A DNA stretch of 64,000 nt from DASQZK01 sp963809925. Lineage in GTDB: Bacteria > Bacteroidota > Bacteroidia > Bacteroidales > GCA-2748055. The translations under genes and the position numbers were made by a program. Below, piece after piece: positions 25,745 to 35,400 of this stretch. Location of the stretch: the NCBI GenBank assembly GCA_963809925.1, contig CAWELH010000005.1:310001-374000 (forward strand), read 5' to 3'. Position 1 is the first letter of the stretch; each line of letters starts with the position of its first letter. The notes beneath the pieces are model-generated. The model searched no databases. It saw nothing but the letters and a program-made list of their open reading frames with translations, and was not told the origin of the DNA.

Positions 25745-25795
25745 CTCGTCACTTCCTAACTCCCTAACTTCCTAACTTCCTAACTTCTTCTAATA
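25745..25795 (-). repeat. GAAGTTAG repeat array upstream of the MORN-like gene
   Basis: CTTCCTAACTCCCTAACTTC units on the plus strand. It follows repeats C and B in the same gap, so this 380-base interval after dnaK is almost entirely made of repeats. Confidence 0.8.
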
Positions 25796-25838
25796 CCATT
25801 TCTCACGATAATTCGTTATTTTTGAAGAAACTATACAG

Positions 25839-26624
25839 ATGATTTTCAAACAACTTGTCTTATACTTTTTCCTTTCAGGATTTGCATTGACAATTTATGG
25901 TCAGGATACCGTGTTTAACAGCGTGAACACTGAAGGTCAGAAAACAGGGTACTGGAAAAAATATTACGACAATGGAAAACTTAGGTATGAAGGCCGGTTC
26001 GAAAAAGATAAGCCAGTAGGCCTGATGAGAAAATATTATAAAGGTGGGCTTCCGCAAGCGATAATGAATTTCGGTGACAATGGCAATACCGCTCACGCCA
26101 AACTTTTTTATGAAAATGGGAAAATAGCCGCAGAAGGAAACTATGTTAATAATGTAAAAGACAGTACTTGGTTGTTTTATTCTTTTTATAATGGCCGTAT
26201 GGCAATCATGGAAGATTACAGCCATGGGTTGAAAAACGGAATATCGCTGAAATACTATGATAACGGGAATGTTTCCGAAAAAACGGAATGGAAAAAAGAC
26301 ATAAAAGATGGCGTTTGGGAACAGTACTATGAAAACGGCGTTTTACGATTACGCGCAACATATAAAAACAATCTCCGCGACGGGCTGTTTGAAACATTTT
26401 CGGCTGAGGGAAAGCCTTCAGTGAAAGGCTTGTATAAAGAGGGTGTTATGGATGGGAAGTGGGAGTATTATAAGGATAACGGTGATCATGATTTTGAAGC
26501 AGAGTACATTGAAGGGAAAATGCTGCCCAATGAAGAGCTTGAAAAAAGACAGGAAGAATTTTCCAGAAAAATAGAGGAGAATGTGGGTGAATTTCCTGAA
26601 TCAGTGGATCCGGATTTACGCTAA
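25839..26624 (+). CDS. Secreted MORN-repeat-like (YwqK-type) protein
   Basis: The 261-residue protein has a signal peptide (MIFKQLVLYFFLSGFALTIYGQ). It is followed by about eight repeats of the form GxWxxYYxNGxLxxExxxxxG (for example TGYWKKYYDNGKLRYEGRF, DGVWEQYYENGVLRLRATY, DGKWEYYKDNGDHDFEAEY), i.e. the MORN-2/YwqK antitoxin-type repeat common in Bacteroidota exported proteins. It ends with an acidic helix. A structural or binding role at the cell surface is likely, but no enzymatic function is indicated. It is 18 bases before the T9SS protease gene and probably cotranscribed. Confidence 0.8.
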   Translation: MIFKQLVLYFFLSGFALTIYGQDTVFNSVNTEGQKTGYWKKYYDNGKLRYEGRFEKDKPVGLMRKYYKGGLPQAIMNFGDNGNTAHAKLFYENGKIAAEGNYVNNVKDSTWLFYSFYNGRMAIMEDYSHGLKNGISLKYYDNGNVSEKTEWKKDIKDGVWEQYYENGVLRLRATYKNNLRDGLFETFSAEGKPSVKGLYKEGVMDGKWEYYKDNGDHDFEAEYIEGKMLPNEELEKRQEEFSRKIEENVGEFPESVDPDLR

Positions 26625-26642
26625 TTTGAAAATGGAAAAAGG

Positions 26643-28295
26643 ATGACAGGAAAACGGTTATTTATGTTGGTCATTGTTGGATTGTTCATTCTCCACGTGC
26701 ATGGTCAAAGGCTTGCTCCTGGTAAATACTGGATTCCGCTTACCGATAAACAACAAAGTACCTTTTCAACGGGCAATCCGTCAGCCTTTCTTTCAGAACG
26801 TGCATTGCAACGAAGAGCAACACAGAATATCGTAATCAGTGAAGAAGATCTTCCGGTCTCAATATATTATCTTGACAGCCTTCAAAGCCTGGGACTAAGG
26901 ATCCTTGGCTCCAGTAAATGGTTTAATGCAGCCATCGTCCAGTCATCCGACACATTACTGTTGGATACCCTGTCTTCGACCGTTAGCTTTGTTGGCCCTT
27001 TCATCCCCACAACAGACTACTTTAGCTCCACTGTTAAAAATAATACCGAGTCTGTGCCTTTTGTCGATTTTGATTCGCCTCTTCCGAAAAGTGAGAACTA
27101 TGGCATGGCAAACGCTCAGATAAGGATATTGAATGGAAATACGCTCCATGATTTGGGATATAAAGGCAAGGGGATGGTGATCGCAGTGATCGATGCGGGC
27201 TTTTACCGTGTTGACAGCCTGAGTGCCTTCAATGAGATGAGAAGTCAGGGAAGGCTACTCGGCACTCGTGATTTTGTCGGGTCAGGCAGTAACATTTTCC
27301 TTGAAAGCAGTCATGGTATGTCGGTATTGAGCACAATGGCCGGCTATGTTCCGGGTACCATAATTGGAACGGCTCCGGAAGCCTCCTACTGGCTCATTCG
27401 ATCAGAGGACGTAACTTCAGAATTCCGGATTGAAGAGGCAAATTGGCTGATGGCAGCTGAATTTGCCGATAGTGCAGGGGCAGATGTCATCAGTAGCTCG
27501 CTGGGTTACAGCCATTTTTCAGACAGCCTCATGAACTATACCTACCAAACCCTTGACGGAAAAACAGCACTTGTTACACTGGCAGCAGAAAAAGCATTTT
27601 CCAAAGGTATGCTCGTTGTGGTCAGTGCAGGAAATGAGGGTAATGATCCCTGGGGGTATATCACTCCGCCTGGTGACGGAGCAAATGTGCTCACTGTTGG
27701 TGCGGTAAATGATTTCAAAGGAATTGCGGGTTTCAGCTCGAGAGGTCCCACCAGCGATGACAGGGTAAAGCCCGATGTTGATGCAGTCGGTTTTCAAACC
27801 GTGATTATCACGCCGTCAGGAAACACCGGACTTGGTTACGGCACCTCATTTGCAGCACCGCAGATCGCCGGGATGGCTGCATGTCTCTGGCAGGCCAATC
27901 CTGACAGACCAAATACAGATATACTTCTTGCAATACGGCGAAGTGCGGATCACTTTTCCATGCCCGACACAGCTTATGGTTACGGAGTCCCTGATTTCAT
28001 TCTCGCATTGTGGAGCCTGACCGCCACGGATACCACCATAGAAACGACACCTGTCGTGGCTTTCCCCAATCCTTTTTCGGATGCTTCCGGGTTGAGCATT
28101 GTGAATGCTACAGATGACATCAAGCAGATCCATATTTTTTCAACCATCGGAAAACTCGTCTATTCAGACTATGGAGACTGGAAAAAAGGTGAGAATATCA
28201 GAATCAGGAGCTTGCGTACTCTTGGTACCGGTGTTTACTTTATGGTAGCCCGATCCGCTGAGAAGGAATATGTTATCAAACTCATTAAGCAATAG
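26643..28295 (+). CDS. Subtilisin-like (S8) protease with type IX secretion sorting domain
   Basis: The 550-residue exported serine protease has a signal peptide (MTGKRLFMLVIVGLFILHVHG). A pro-region runs to about 150, followed by the S8 catalytic triad: Asp in VIAVIDAGFYRVD, His in SSHGMSVLSTMAGY, Asn of the oxyanion hole in VSAGNEGNDPWG, and Ser in GTSFAAPQIAGMAACLW. The last 80 residues (VVAFPNPFSDASGLSIVNAT ... GTGVYFMVARSAEKEYVIKLIKQ) form a type A T9SS C-terminal sorting domain, so the protein is secreted or anchored at the surface through the Por system. xseA starts 4 bases after its stop. Confidence 0.92.
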   Translation: MTGKRLFMLVIVGLFILHVHGQRLAPGKYWIPLTDKQQSTFSTGNPSAFLSERALQRRATQNIVISEEDLPVSIYYLDSLQSLGLRILGSSKWFNAAIVQSSDTLLLDTLSSTVSFVGPFIPTTDYFSSTVKNNTESVPFVDFDSPLPKSENYGMANAQIRILNGNTLHDLGYKGKGMVIAVIDAGFYRVDSLSAFNEMRSQGRLLGTRDFVGSGSNIFLESSHGMSVLSTMAGYVPGTIIGTAPEASYWLIRSEDVTSEFRIEEANWLMAAEFADSAGADVISSSLGYSHFSDSLMNYTYQTLDGKTALVTLAAEKAFSKGMLVVVSAGNEGNDPWGYITPPGDGANVLTVGAVNDFKGIAGFSSRGPTSDDRVKPDVDAVGFQTVIITPSGNTGLGYGTSFAAPQIAGMAACLWQANPDRPNTDILLAIRRSADHFSMPDTAYGYGVPDFILALWSLTATDTTIETTPVVAFPNPFSDASGLSIVNATDDIKQIHIFSTIGKLVYSDYGDWKKGENIRIRSLRTLGTGVYFMVARSAEKEYVIKLIKQ

Positions 28296-28299
28296 CCTG

Positions 28300-29694
28300 A
28301 TGCACGACAGCCTGACGTTAAGCCGATTGAACTTCAGGATCAAAGAATCTGTCAATGATTCCTTCCCGGAAAATTTCTGGATCACCGCCGAAATAAGTGA
28401 AATCAGCACCAACCCAACCGGGCATTGCTATCTTGAGTTAATCGAAAAAGAAGAGAACGGCGACCGCATCATTGCAAGAATGAGGGCAACCATCTGGGCA
28501 TATACCTTCAGGATGCTGAAACCATATTTCGAAAATACAAGCGGATACAAGCTGACCGCCGGGATTAAGATTCTGGTGAATGGGAACGTCACCTTTCACG
28601 AAGTTTACGGCCTGAGTCTGAATATCAAAGACATTGATCCTACCTACACGCTTGGCGACTTCGCCCGTAAAAGAATTGAGATCATCAACCGGCTTACAGC
28701 CGAAGGCGTGATAGACATGAACAAACAGCTCCAACTCCCGATGATTCCCCAGCGCATCGCAATCATTTCATCTGAAACTGCTGCCGGATATGGTGATTTC
28801 ATGAATACACTGAACAACAACATTTTTAACTTTGTATTTAAAACGACACTTTTTTCTGCTGTTATGCAGGGTGACAAAGCCGTTGAATCCATCATCCATT
28901 CCCTGGATAATATTTATATGCACGAAGATCAGTTCGATGTAGCAGTTCTCATCAGGGGTGGAGGGGCACAGGCTGACCTGGAGTGCTTCAATAACTATGA
29001 TCTTGCCTATCACATTACCCAGTTTCCCATTCCGGTTCTCACCGGTATAGGCCATGAGCGGGATGAAACCATTACAGATCTGGTTGCCAACCATAAACTG
29101 AAAACACCTACAGCAGTTGCTGAATTTCTTATTGACATGCTTGCCGCCTTCCTTGAAGATCTGCAAATGTATGAGCAAAGGCTCAGCGACATCTGCCATG
29201 AAATTATCCGGGAAGAAAAGGATCGTATTGCAGGGCGGGCCAGATTTCTTTCTCATATAGTAAACCGACGGCTAGGCCAAAATCAAAGTTTTTTGGCTGG
29301 CATCACCCGGCATGCAGCTATAGCTATCAGTCAATATTTTGAGAAGAAGGAGATGTACCTGGAGCAGAGAAACCGCCTTACTTTCCTTTATTCCAGTAAC
29401 CTCATCGAAAGGTATAAAAGCGAAACAGCATACAGGGTGAAAAATATTTTCAGAAGTGCCGCTGACTTTATTTCTGCTCAAAAAAAACAGCTTGACAAGT
29501 TTCAGGATCTGAGCACCTATTTAAACCCGGAGCATATCCTCAAACGCGGATTTTCCATCACCCTAAGCAATGGCAAAGTGATCCGGGACAGCAGCCAGCT
29601 TGCTGAAGGTGAAGAGATCACAACTGTTCTGTATTCCGGAGAAGTGAAAAGTAACGTAAAACAAGTGATACTAAAAAAGAAAAGCAATGGCTAA
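28300..29694 (+). CDS. xseA: Exodeoxyribonuclease VII large subunit
   Basis: The 464-residue catalytic subunit of exonuclease VII degrades single-stranded DNA. The N-terminal OB-fold (about 10-110: FWITAEISEISTNPTGHCYLEL) is followed by the catalytic domain with QRIAIISSETAAGYGDFMNT, VAVLIRGGGAQADLECFNNYDLA, FPIPVLTGIGHERDETITDLVA and KTPTAVAEFLI. A coiled region and the C-terminal LKRGFSITLSNGKVI segment complete it. ATG 28300 lies 4 bases after the protease stop. The 3' end overlaps the xseB start by 8 bases. Confidence 0.93.
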   Translation: MHDSLTLSRLNFRIKESVNDSFPENFWITAEISEISTNPTGHCYLELIEKEENGDRIIARMRATIWAYTFRMLKPYFENTSGYKLTAGIKILVNGNVTFHEVYGLSLNIKDIDPTYTLGDFARKRIEIINRLTAEGVIDMNKQLQLPMIPQRIAIISSETAAGYGDFMNTLNNNIFNFVFKTTLFSAVMQGDKAVESIIHSLDNIYMHEDQFDVAVLIRGGGAQADLECFNNYDLAYHITQFPIPVLTGIGHERDETITDLVANHKLKTPTAVAEFLIDMLAAFLEDLQMYEQRLSDICHEIIREEKDRIAGRARFLSHIVNRRLGQNQSFLAGITRHAAIAISQYFEKKEMYLEQRNRLTFLYSSNLIERYKSETAYRVKNIFRSAADFISAQKKQLDKFQDLSTYLNPEHILKRGFSITLSNGKVIRDSSQLAEGEEITTVLYSGEVKSNVKQVILKKKSNG

Positions 29695-29903
29695 AAAAGA
29701 AGTGAAATACGCAGAAGCCGTCAATGAAATTGAAGTCATCATCAGTCAGCTCGAAAACGGTGAACTTGATGTGGATGAACTTGCTGAGAAGGTGAAAAGG
29801 GTAACCGCATCTGATCAAGCTCTGTCGGTCAAAGCTTCAGTCAACTGAAACTTCCGTAAACAAAATCCTGGAGGAAGATCTCAATCCGCCAGAGGACGAA
29901 TAA
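29687..29903 (+). pseudogene. xseB: Exodeoxyribonuclease VII small subunit, broken by a +1 frameshift
   Basis: ATG 29687 overlaps the end of xseA. The first 41 residues (MAKKEVKYAEAVNEIEVIIS ... VDELAEKVKRVTA) are clearly XseB. An extra base at about 29810 (the T in GCATCTG) then shifts the frame, giving a stop after DQALSVKASVN. Dropping that one base restores LIKLCRSKLQSTETSVNKIL then EEDLNPPEDE and a stop at 29901-29903, matching the family's conserved C-terminal helix and normal length (71 aa). It is either a real loss of the small subunit, a programmed frameshift, or a sequencing error; a single base in a conserved essential-partner gene makes error quite possible. Confidence 0.85.
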
Positions 29904-29908
29904 GCAGC

Positions 29909-30730
29909 TTACTCAGCCGCTACATTAAAATCAAAGTCGAACTCGAAAGAACCTTCCATGTATTCGATCAAATAGCTGATATCGAGGGCAAAACCAATCC
30001 TGACAGTAGAATTCCTGAAAAATTCCTTTGCGATGTGTTTGATTTGATTCTGATTTGCAATTAAAACCTGGATCGGATCAATATCGTTGATCTGCCATTT
30101 TCCTTCCTCTCCTCTGAGCATTTTCAGGTTCAACTCAACAATATTTGAAAGTTCATTGTAATTTCTTACCAGGCTCATTTCCTTGTTGGAAATAATGCCA
30201 AGCACTTTGCCGCTCACAGCATCAATTAATGGCCCGCCGCTACTTCCCGGTTTGACAGTACCATCATATTGTAAAAAGCTATGGTCTCGTGAATTTTTAT
30301 AATATGAAGACACAAGTGCTGATTTGATCGACATATTCCGGTGTTCCTTCTGGTAGGCCATGGATACTGCTTCAAGGCCCAATGCAGGACGGCAATCGCG
30401 ACACAGCTCCAGCGAAGTGGTTTTCCTGAATTCCCGGAAATCCGCAGGCAGTATAGCAAAACCCAGATTTTCGAAATCTTCCTTATCTGGTAGCAAATAA
30501 AGAAGTTCATTGTATCCTATTTCCAGCACTGCAGTGGGCGTCACCCCATCCAGGTCGTAAAAGGAAATTACCACATCTTTGGCATCCTTTATTGAATATA
30601 GCAGGTCATCAGTGATTATTTTGTTACCCGTCCTGAAGCCCGTCAGTCCAAAAATCTGGCTACCGCATGATCCGAGAAATTCGATAGAACATACTGCTCC
30701 GTAATTCTTTTTCCATATCTCCCTGTACAT
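29909..30730 (-). CDS. Trypsin-fold protein lacking a recognisable catalytic triad
   Basis: The 273-residue cytoplasmic protein (no signal peptide) resembles a chymotrypsin/HtrA-type domain. GSQIFGLTGFRTGNKIITDD occupies the place of the GTGFxxxxxxxxTNxHV strand, NLGFAIL that of the DxAxL strand, and VKPGSSGGPLIDAVSGKVLGI is a good nucleophile loop with Ser164. The catalytic His position is replaced (ITDDLL rather than TxxHV) and the Asp strand begins with Asn, so protease activity is doubtful. Residues 200-273 are a separate C-terminal part of no known family, ending in F/D-rich sequence. It lies 111 bases after the binding-protein lipoprotein gene on the same strand. Confidence 0.65.
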   Translation of the reverse strand: MYREIWKKNYGAVCSIEFLGSCGSQIFGLTGFRTGNKIITDDLLYSIKDAKDVVISFYDLDGVTPTAVLEIGYNELLYLLPDKEDFENLGFAILPADFREFRKTTSLELCRDCRPALGLEAVSMAYQKEHRNMSIKSALVSSYYKNSRDHSFLQYDGTVKPGSSGGPLIDAVSGKVLGIISNKEMSLVRNYNELSNIVELNLKMLRGEEGKWQINDIDPIQVLIANQNQIKHIAKEFFRNSTVRIGFALDISYLIEYMEGSFEFDFDFNVAAE

Positions 30731-30841
30731 ATTGGTAATTTTTCGTGGTTTAGTCGTTTCTATCCTATTTATACCCTTCAGGCCAAAAAAATAACATCGA
30801 AAAAGACACTTTTTTTATAAAAAAACGAAAAAAAAAGTTAA

Positions 30842-32485
30842 TCATTTCTTTTTCACATACTTAAGAACAAGCATATTCATAGGATTGGACCCGAGGCCTG
30901 AGATATTTACCGGGACAAAGCGTGCTACCTGGTCGTAATAGAGCGGTACGATAGCTGCCTGATCAATGATCATTTGATCCATACTTTCATAGTACCTGGC
31001 TCTTTCCTCCTTGCGTAATGTATGTATTGCTTCATTGTACAGATCGTCATACCCCTTATTAGAAAAATGCGTATAGTTGGGTCCTGAAGGACTATAGTTA
31101 TTGGAATAGAAAAGGGAAAGATAATTTTCCGGATCGGGATAATCTGCAATCCAAGAACCTCTAAAAAAAAGAAGGTTTGAATTTGCGACTTTATTCCTGA
31201 AGGAAGCACCAGTAGCCACATCCAACGAGAGGTGTATACCCAGTCGTGTGAGTTCAAACTGGATATATTCGCAGAGGTCAAGATAATCGGAGGTGGTCGT
31301 AAGCACGATTTCATCCAGACCTTTTCCATTTGGATAACCGGCAAGTGTAAGGTAATATCTGGCAGAATCAGGGCTGAATTGATATCCGCTAACCCTGCTG
31401 TGATCAAAGTCAGGAAGACCGTATGGAACGACACCTTTCACAGCTGGTGTCCCAATATTGTTGCGCAGGTACCGTAGCATTCTGACACGGTCGAAGCCGA
31501 AGTTGATGGCTTTTCTGACATTAATGTTGCTCAGTGGACTCCGTTTTACCATGGCAATCGTTGTATCCACGAGAAAACCCAGGTATTCCGTGTTCAGGTA
31601 TGGCTGTGTAATGAGTTTGAAACGATTTTCATATTCAGGATTGAGATTACCTGATGGAGTAAGAAGTTCATCCTTGTATGTGGGATGAACACCGCTCAAA
31701 AAATCAATACCGCCGCTCAGAAATTCCAGGAACTCGGATTGTTTGTCCTTAATGAAAGTTATGGCTACCGCATCCAGGTAGGGAAGCCTGTTTCCCGAAC
31801 TGTCTGATTCGAAATAATGATCATTTTTAAGGAACACAAGTTTCTCGTCCTGAACCCACATTCCGAATCTAAAAGGGCCGGTACCTATGGGATGCCTGGC
31901 AAAATCCCTCCCATAGTAATCAATGGCTTCATGAGGCACGATAAAACAATATGGCATGGTTAGTATCCCTGGGAATGGTGCAAAAGGTTCTGAAAGCCAT
32001 ATCCGGAAGGTAGTATCATCAACGGCTTTAAAACCGAGAGGATGATCAGGATCGTCCCTTTCCAGTTTCGAAAAAACCCATCGTCCGGGCGATGCAATTG
32101 AAGGATCAAGGATCCTCGAAAAGCTGAAAACTACATCTGAAGCCATTAACTTCCTTCCCCTTCCTCCTTTAAAAACCGGATCATCATGAAAACGAATATC
32201 CGTTCTGAGATGAAAAGTATAGATGGTTCCGTTGTCCGACATGTCCCATGTTCTTGCCAGGCAGGGTATGATCTGCAGGCTGTCGTTCATTTGAAGGAGC
32301 CCATTAAAAAGCTGGCAGACCGGCCAAATTACGGTTTGATTCCTGGCATAGGCAGGATCCAGGCTGCTGATACCTTTCGACTCATTGTACCTGAATACAC
32401 GCGACAGATCAGAACTGTCAATCCGTTTTCCTGTACATGCAGCAACGATAAGAGCCATAAAAGCGATCGACGGCCAGCTTTTCAT
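30842..32485 (-). CDS. Peptide/nickel-type ABC substrate-binding lipoprotein (SBP family 5)
   Basis: The 547-residue protein starts at ATG 32485 as MKSWPSIAFMALIVAACTGK with a good lipobox (VAAC, Cys17), so it is anchored in a membrane facing the periplasm. It shows the OppA/DppA-like fold: SLDPAYARNQTVIWPVCQLFNGLL, ARTWDMSDNGTIYTFHLRTDIRFHD (the SBP_bac_5 signature), INVRKAINFGFDRVRMLRYL and WIADYPDPENYLSLFYSNN. No permease or ATPase gene is nearby. The gene follows the giant hybrid kinase by 13 bases on the same strand, hence it may deliver a ligand-related signal rather than act in classical import; that is inference. Confidence 0.88.
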   Translation of the reverse strand: MKSWPSIAFMALIVAACTGKRIDSSDLSRVFRYNESKGISSLDPAYARNQTVIWPVCQLFNGLLQMNDSLQIIPCLARTWDMSDNGTIYTFHLRTDIRFHDDPVFKGGRGRKLMASDVVFSFSRILDPSIASPGRWVFSKLERDDPDHPLGFKAVDDTTFRIWLSEPFAPFPGILTMPYCFIVPHEAIDYYGRDFARHPIGTGPFRFGMWVQDEKLVFLKNDHYFESDSSGNRLPYLDAVAITFIKDKQSEFLEFLSGGIDFLSGVHPTYKDELLTPSGNLNPEYENRFKLITQPYLNTEYLGFLVDTTIAMVKRSPLSNINVRKAINFGFDRVRMLRYLRNNIGTPAVKGVVPYGLPDFDHSRVSGYQFSPDSARYYLTLAGYPNGKGLDEIVLTTTSDYLDLCEYIQFELTRLGIHLSLDVATGASFRNKVANSNLLFFRGSWIADYPDPENYLSLFYSNNYSPSGPNYTHFSNKGYDDLYNEAIHTLRKEERARYYESMDQMIIDQAAIVPLYYDQVARFVPVNISGLGSNPMNMLVLKYVKKK

Positions 32486-32498
32486 ATAATTAATACGT

Positions 32499-35400
32499 CT
32501 ACCCAAGGTACTTGTTCAATACGAACATCAGCTCACTGATCTTGACAGGCTTTGAGATATAGTCATCGCAACCGGCATCGATACTCAATTCTCTTTCACC
32601 GGCCATTGCATATGCGGTTTGAGCCACTACAGGAATTTGCTTGTTTATCTCTTTTATGAGCCTGGTAGCTTCATAACCATTCTTACCTGGCATCTGCACA
32701 TCCATCAAGACTAAGTCAACCTTTCTCGTCGAGAAGAGTTCTACTGCCTCCTCTCCGTCTTTTGCCCACAATATATCTGCTCTGGTTTTTTTCAATATCT
32801 CCCTGAGCAGGATAAAATTTGATTCATCATCCTCAGCGATGAGTATGCTTTTCTTTTCCCAATTTTTTAGCTCATGGCCAGAGTGAACCACTTCCTTTGG
32901 TAGTGCTGCTTCCTGATTTATAAATGGAACAGAGAATGAAAACTCAGAACCATAGCCTGTTTTTGAACTTACCTTTATCTCACCCCCCATGAGTTCAACC
33001 AGATGTTTTGATATTGCAAGTCCGAGACCCGTGCCGCCATAGAATCTGGTATTGCTTTCGTGCCCCTGCCTGAAACGCTCAAATATGACCGACTGTTTTT
33101 CGTCACTGATGCCAATGCCTGTATCGCGCACATAAAACCAGATGAATTCCTCCGATACTTCCTTGATCCCATACCGAATTTCACCTTCCTCGGTGAATTT
33201 AATTGCATTGTTGATCAGGTTTGAGAAGACCTGTCTCAATCGGAACTCATCCGTGAATATAAGAGAGGACGCATAGGCATTGCTGTGGTTTTCGATGAGC
33301 TGGATTCCCCCTTTACCCTGCCGTAACATAGATTTGGAAAACAAAATTTTCAGATCCTTCAGCAGCGGTGCCAATTCAAAATAGGATTTATTCATCTTGA
33401 TCTGTCCTGCCTCAATTTTGGCGATATCGATGATATCATCGATAAGCCGCATAAGGGAATCGGCACCATTGTTTATTTGCTGAATAAATTCTTCCTGCTC
33501 CTCTTCTGAGATATCATGATTGGACAACAGTTCAGCAAAGCCAATGATGGCGTTCATCGGGGTCCTAATCTCATGGGACATATTTGAAAGGAATGCGGTC
33601 TTCAGCCTGTCCGATTCTTCAGCCTTTTCCTTTGCAATTTTCAGATTAAATTCATACGCTCTGCGTTCGTTGATGTTTTTGACAACGATGACGAACGACT
33701 CCCCGCCCTGATCCGAACCGTGGATCACCCCAAGTGATGTCTCGGCGAAGAATTCCGAGTCATCATCTCGTTTCATTCTGAATTCAATATTCTTCTGATA
33801 CCCACTCATGAGGGTTTCGTGAAGCATATTCTGTGCTCTTATGGCTTCGGATTCAGGGACAAACTCAAAGAAATTGCGCGAAAGAATCTCCTCCGGTTTT
33901 ACCTTCAACATAATGGGAAAGCTGCTGTTATGATCAAGTATAGCGCCTTCAACATCGATCACCACCAGACCGTCGGGTGATGATTCAATGATTTTTCGAA
34001 GACGTTCCTGGTTTTCCCTGATGTTATCCTGGTCAATTTTCCGTTCGATGGCCAGGGCTATCTGGTCGGATACGAATTCAAGAAGCTGCACATCCTCCTG
34101 AGTATACTGAATTTTTTTATCATAGCTCTGTACCACAAACACACCAATAATTTTATCATGACTCCTTAGCGGCACTCCCAGCCAGGATACCGAGGGAGTT
34201 CCAATCGGTTCGATATCACCTGACCTTTCAAGCTCATCGATCCTCGCGCGACTAACCAACTGGGACTTGCCGGTCCTTATAACAAATGCCGTAACCGTTT
34301 TGCCTGCCGGAAACTCCTGAAAATTGTCTTTTTCATCCCGGTGAAACGGAAGGCTGATCTTATCGGTTTGCTCATTATATAACGCTACGTAACAGTTGGT
34401 TGTGTCAATTACCCTATGCAACGAACCTTGAATGTTTAAAAACAATTCATCAAGGTTTCGTGTAGTGGTTACGGAGTTGGCTATTTCAAACAATACTTCC
34501 TGGATGTTCTCCTGACGTTTGCGCTGTGATATGTCAACGTGAGTACCTACAATCCTGGTAGGCTGACCATTTACACCTGTTTTAAATACCTTTCCCCTGG
34601 AAAAAATCCATGCATAGCTACCATCCTTTCGCTGGATGCGCATTTCTGTCTCCGATACACTTGCATTCTTCTTCAGAAGCCCTTCAAAATATTGTTTGAC
34701 ATTCTGTCTGTCATCGGGATGCGCATATGTTAACAGTAAGCTTGCCTTGTGATCAACTTCATCCGGTTCGTAACCGAGCATGGTAAAGAACCTGGGTGAG
34801 AGATAAAGCTCATCGGTCTCCCGGTTCCAGTCCCACAATCCGTCATTCGATGCGTCAAGTGCCATTTTAAGCCGTTCTTCACTGATGCGGAGAGCTTCCT
34901 GGGACTTCTTTTTTTCGGTAATATTTTCTCCTGTGCCCAGTACACCAATAACATGCCCATTTTCATCATGAAGAGGTATTTTATTTGTATCAAACCAGGA
35001 AAGCCTACCATCAGCATGCTTTCGTTGTTCAATGATATGATATTCTGACTCATCTTTATCCATAACCTTCTTATCATATTCTCTTAAAAATTCCGCTTTA
35101 TCTTCTTCCCATGGCAGGTCAAAATCCGTTTTGCCAATTATATCTTCGGGCTTTGAAAGTCCCGCTGATTCAGCGAAAGTCCTGTTAGCGCCCAGATAAA
35201 CGGAATTTCTGTCCTTCCAGAATACGGAATGCGGAATATTGTCGAATACAAGCTGAAGCATCTCCTGGGATTCTCGCAGTTTTTTTGCTGCTTGTTTTTT
35301 TTCAGTAACATCAGTGGCAATGGTCATAACCGTGTTTACCATTCCATTCTCATTGAATTCAGGAAAGAGATGCCATTCCACAAAAGTTTGATACCCCTTT

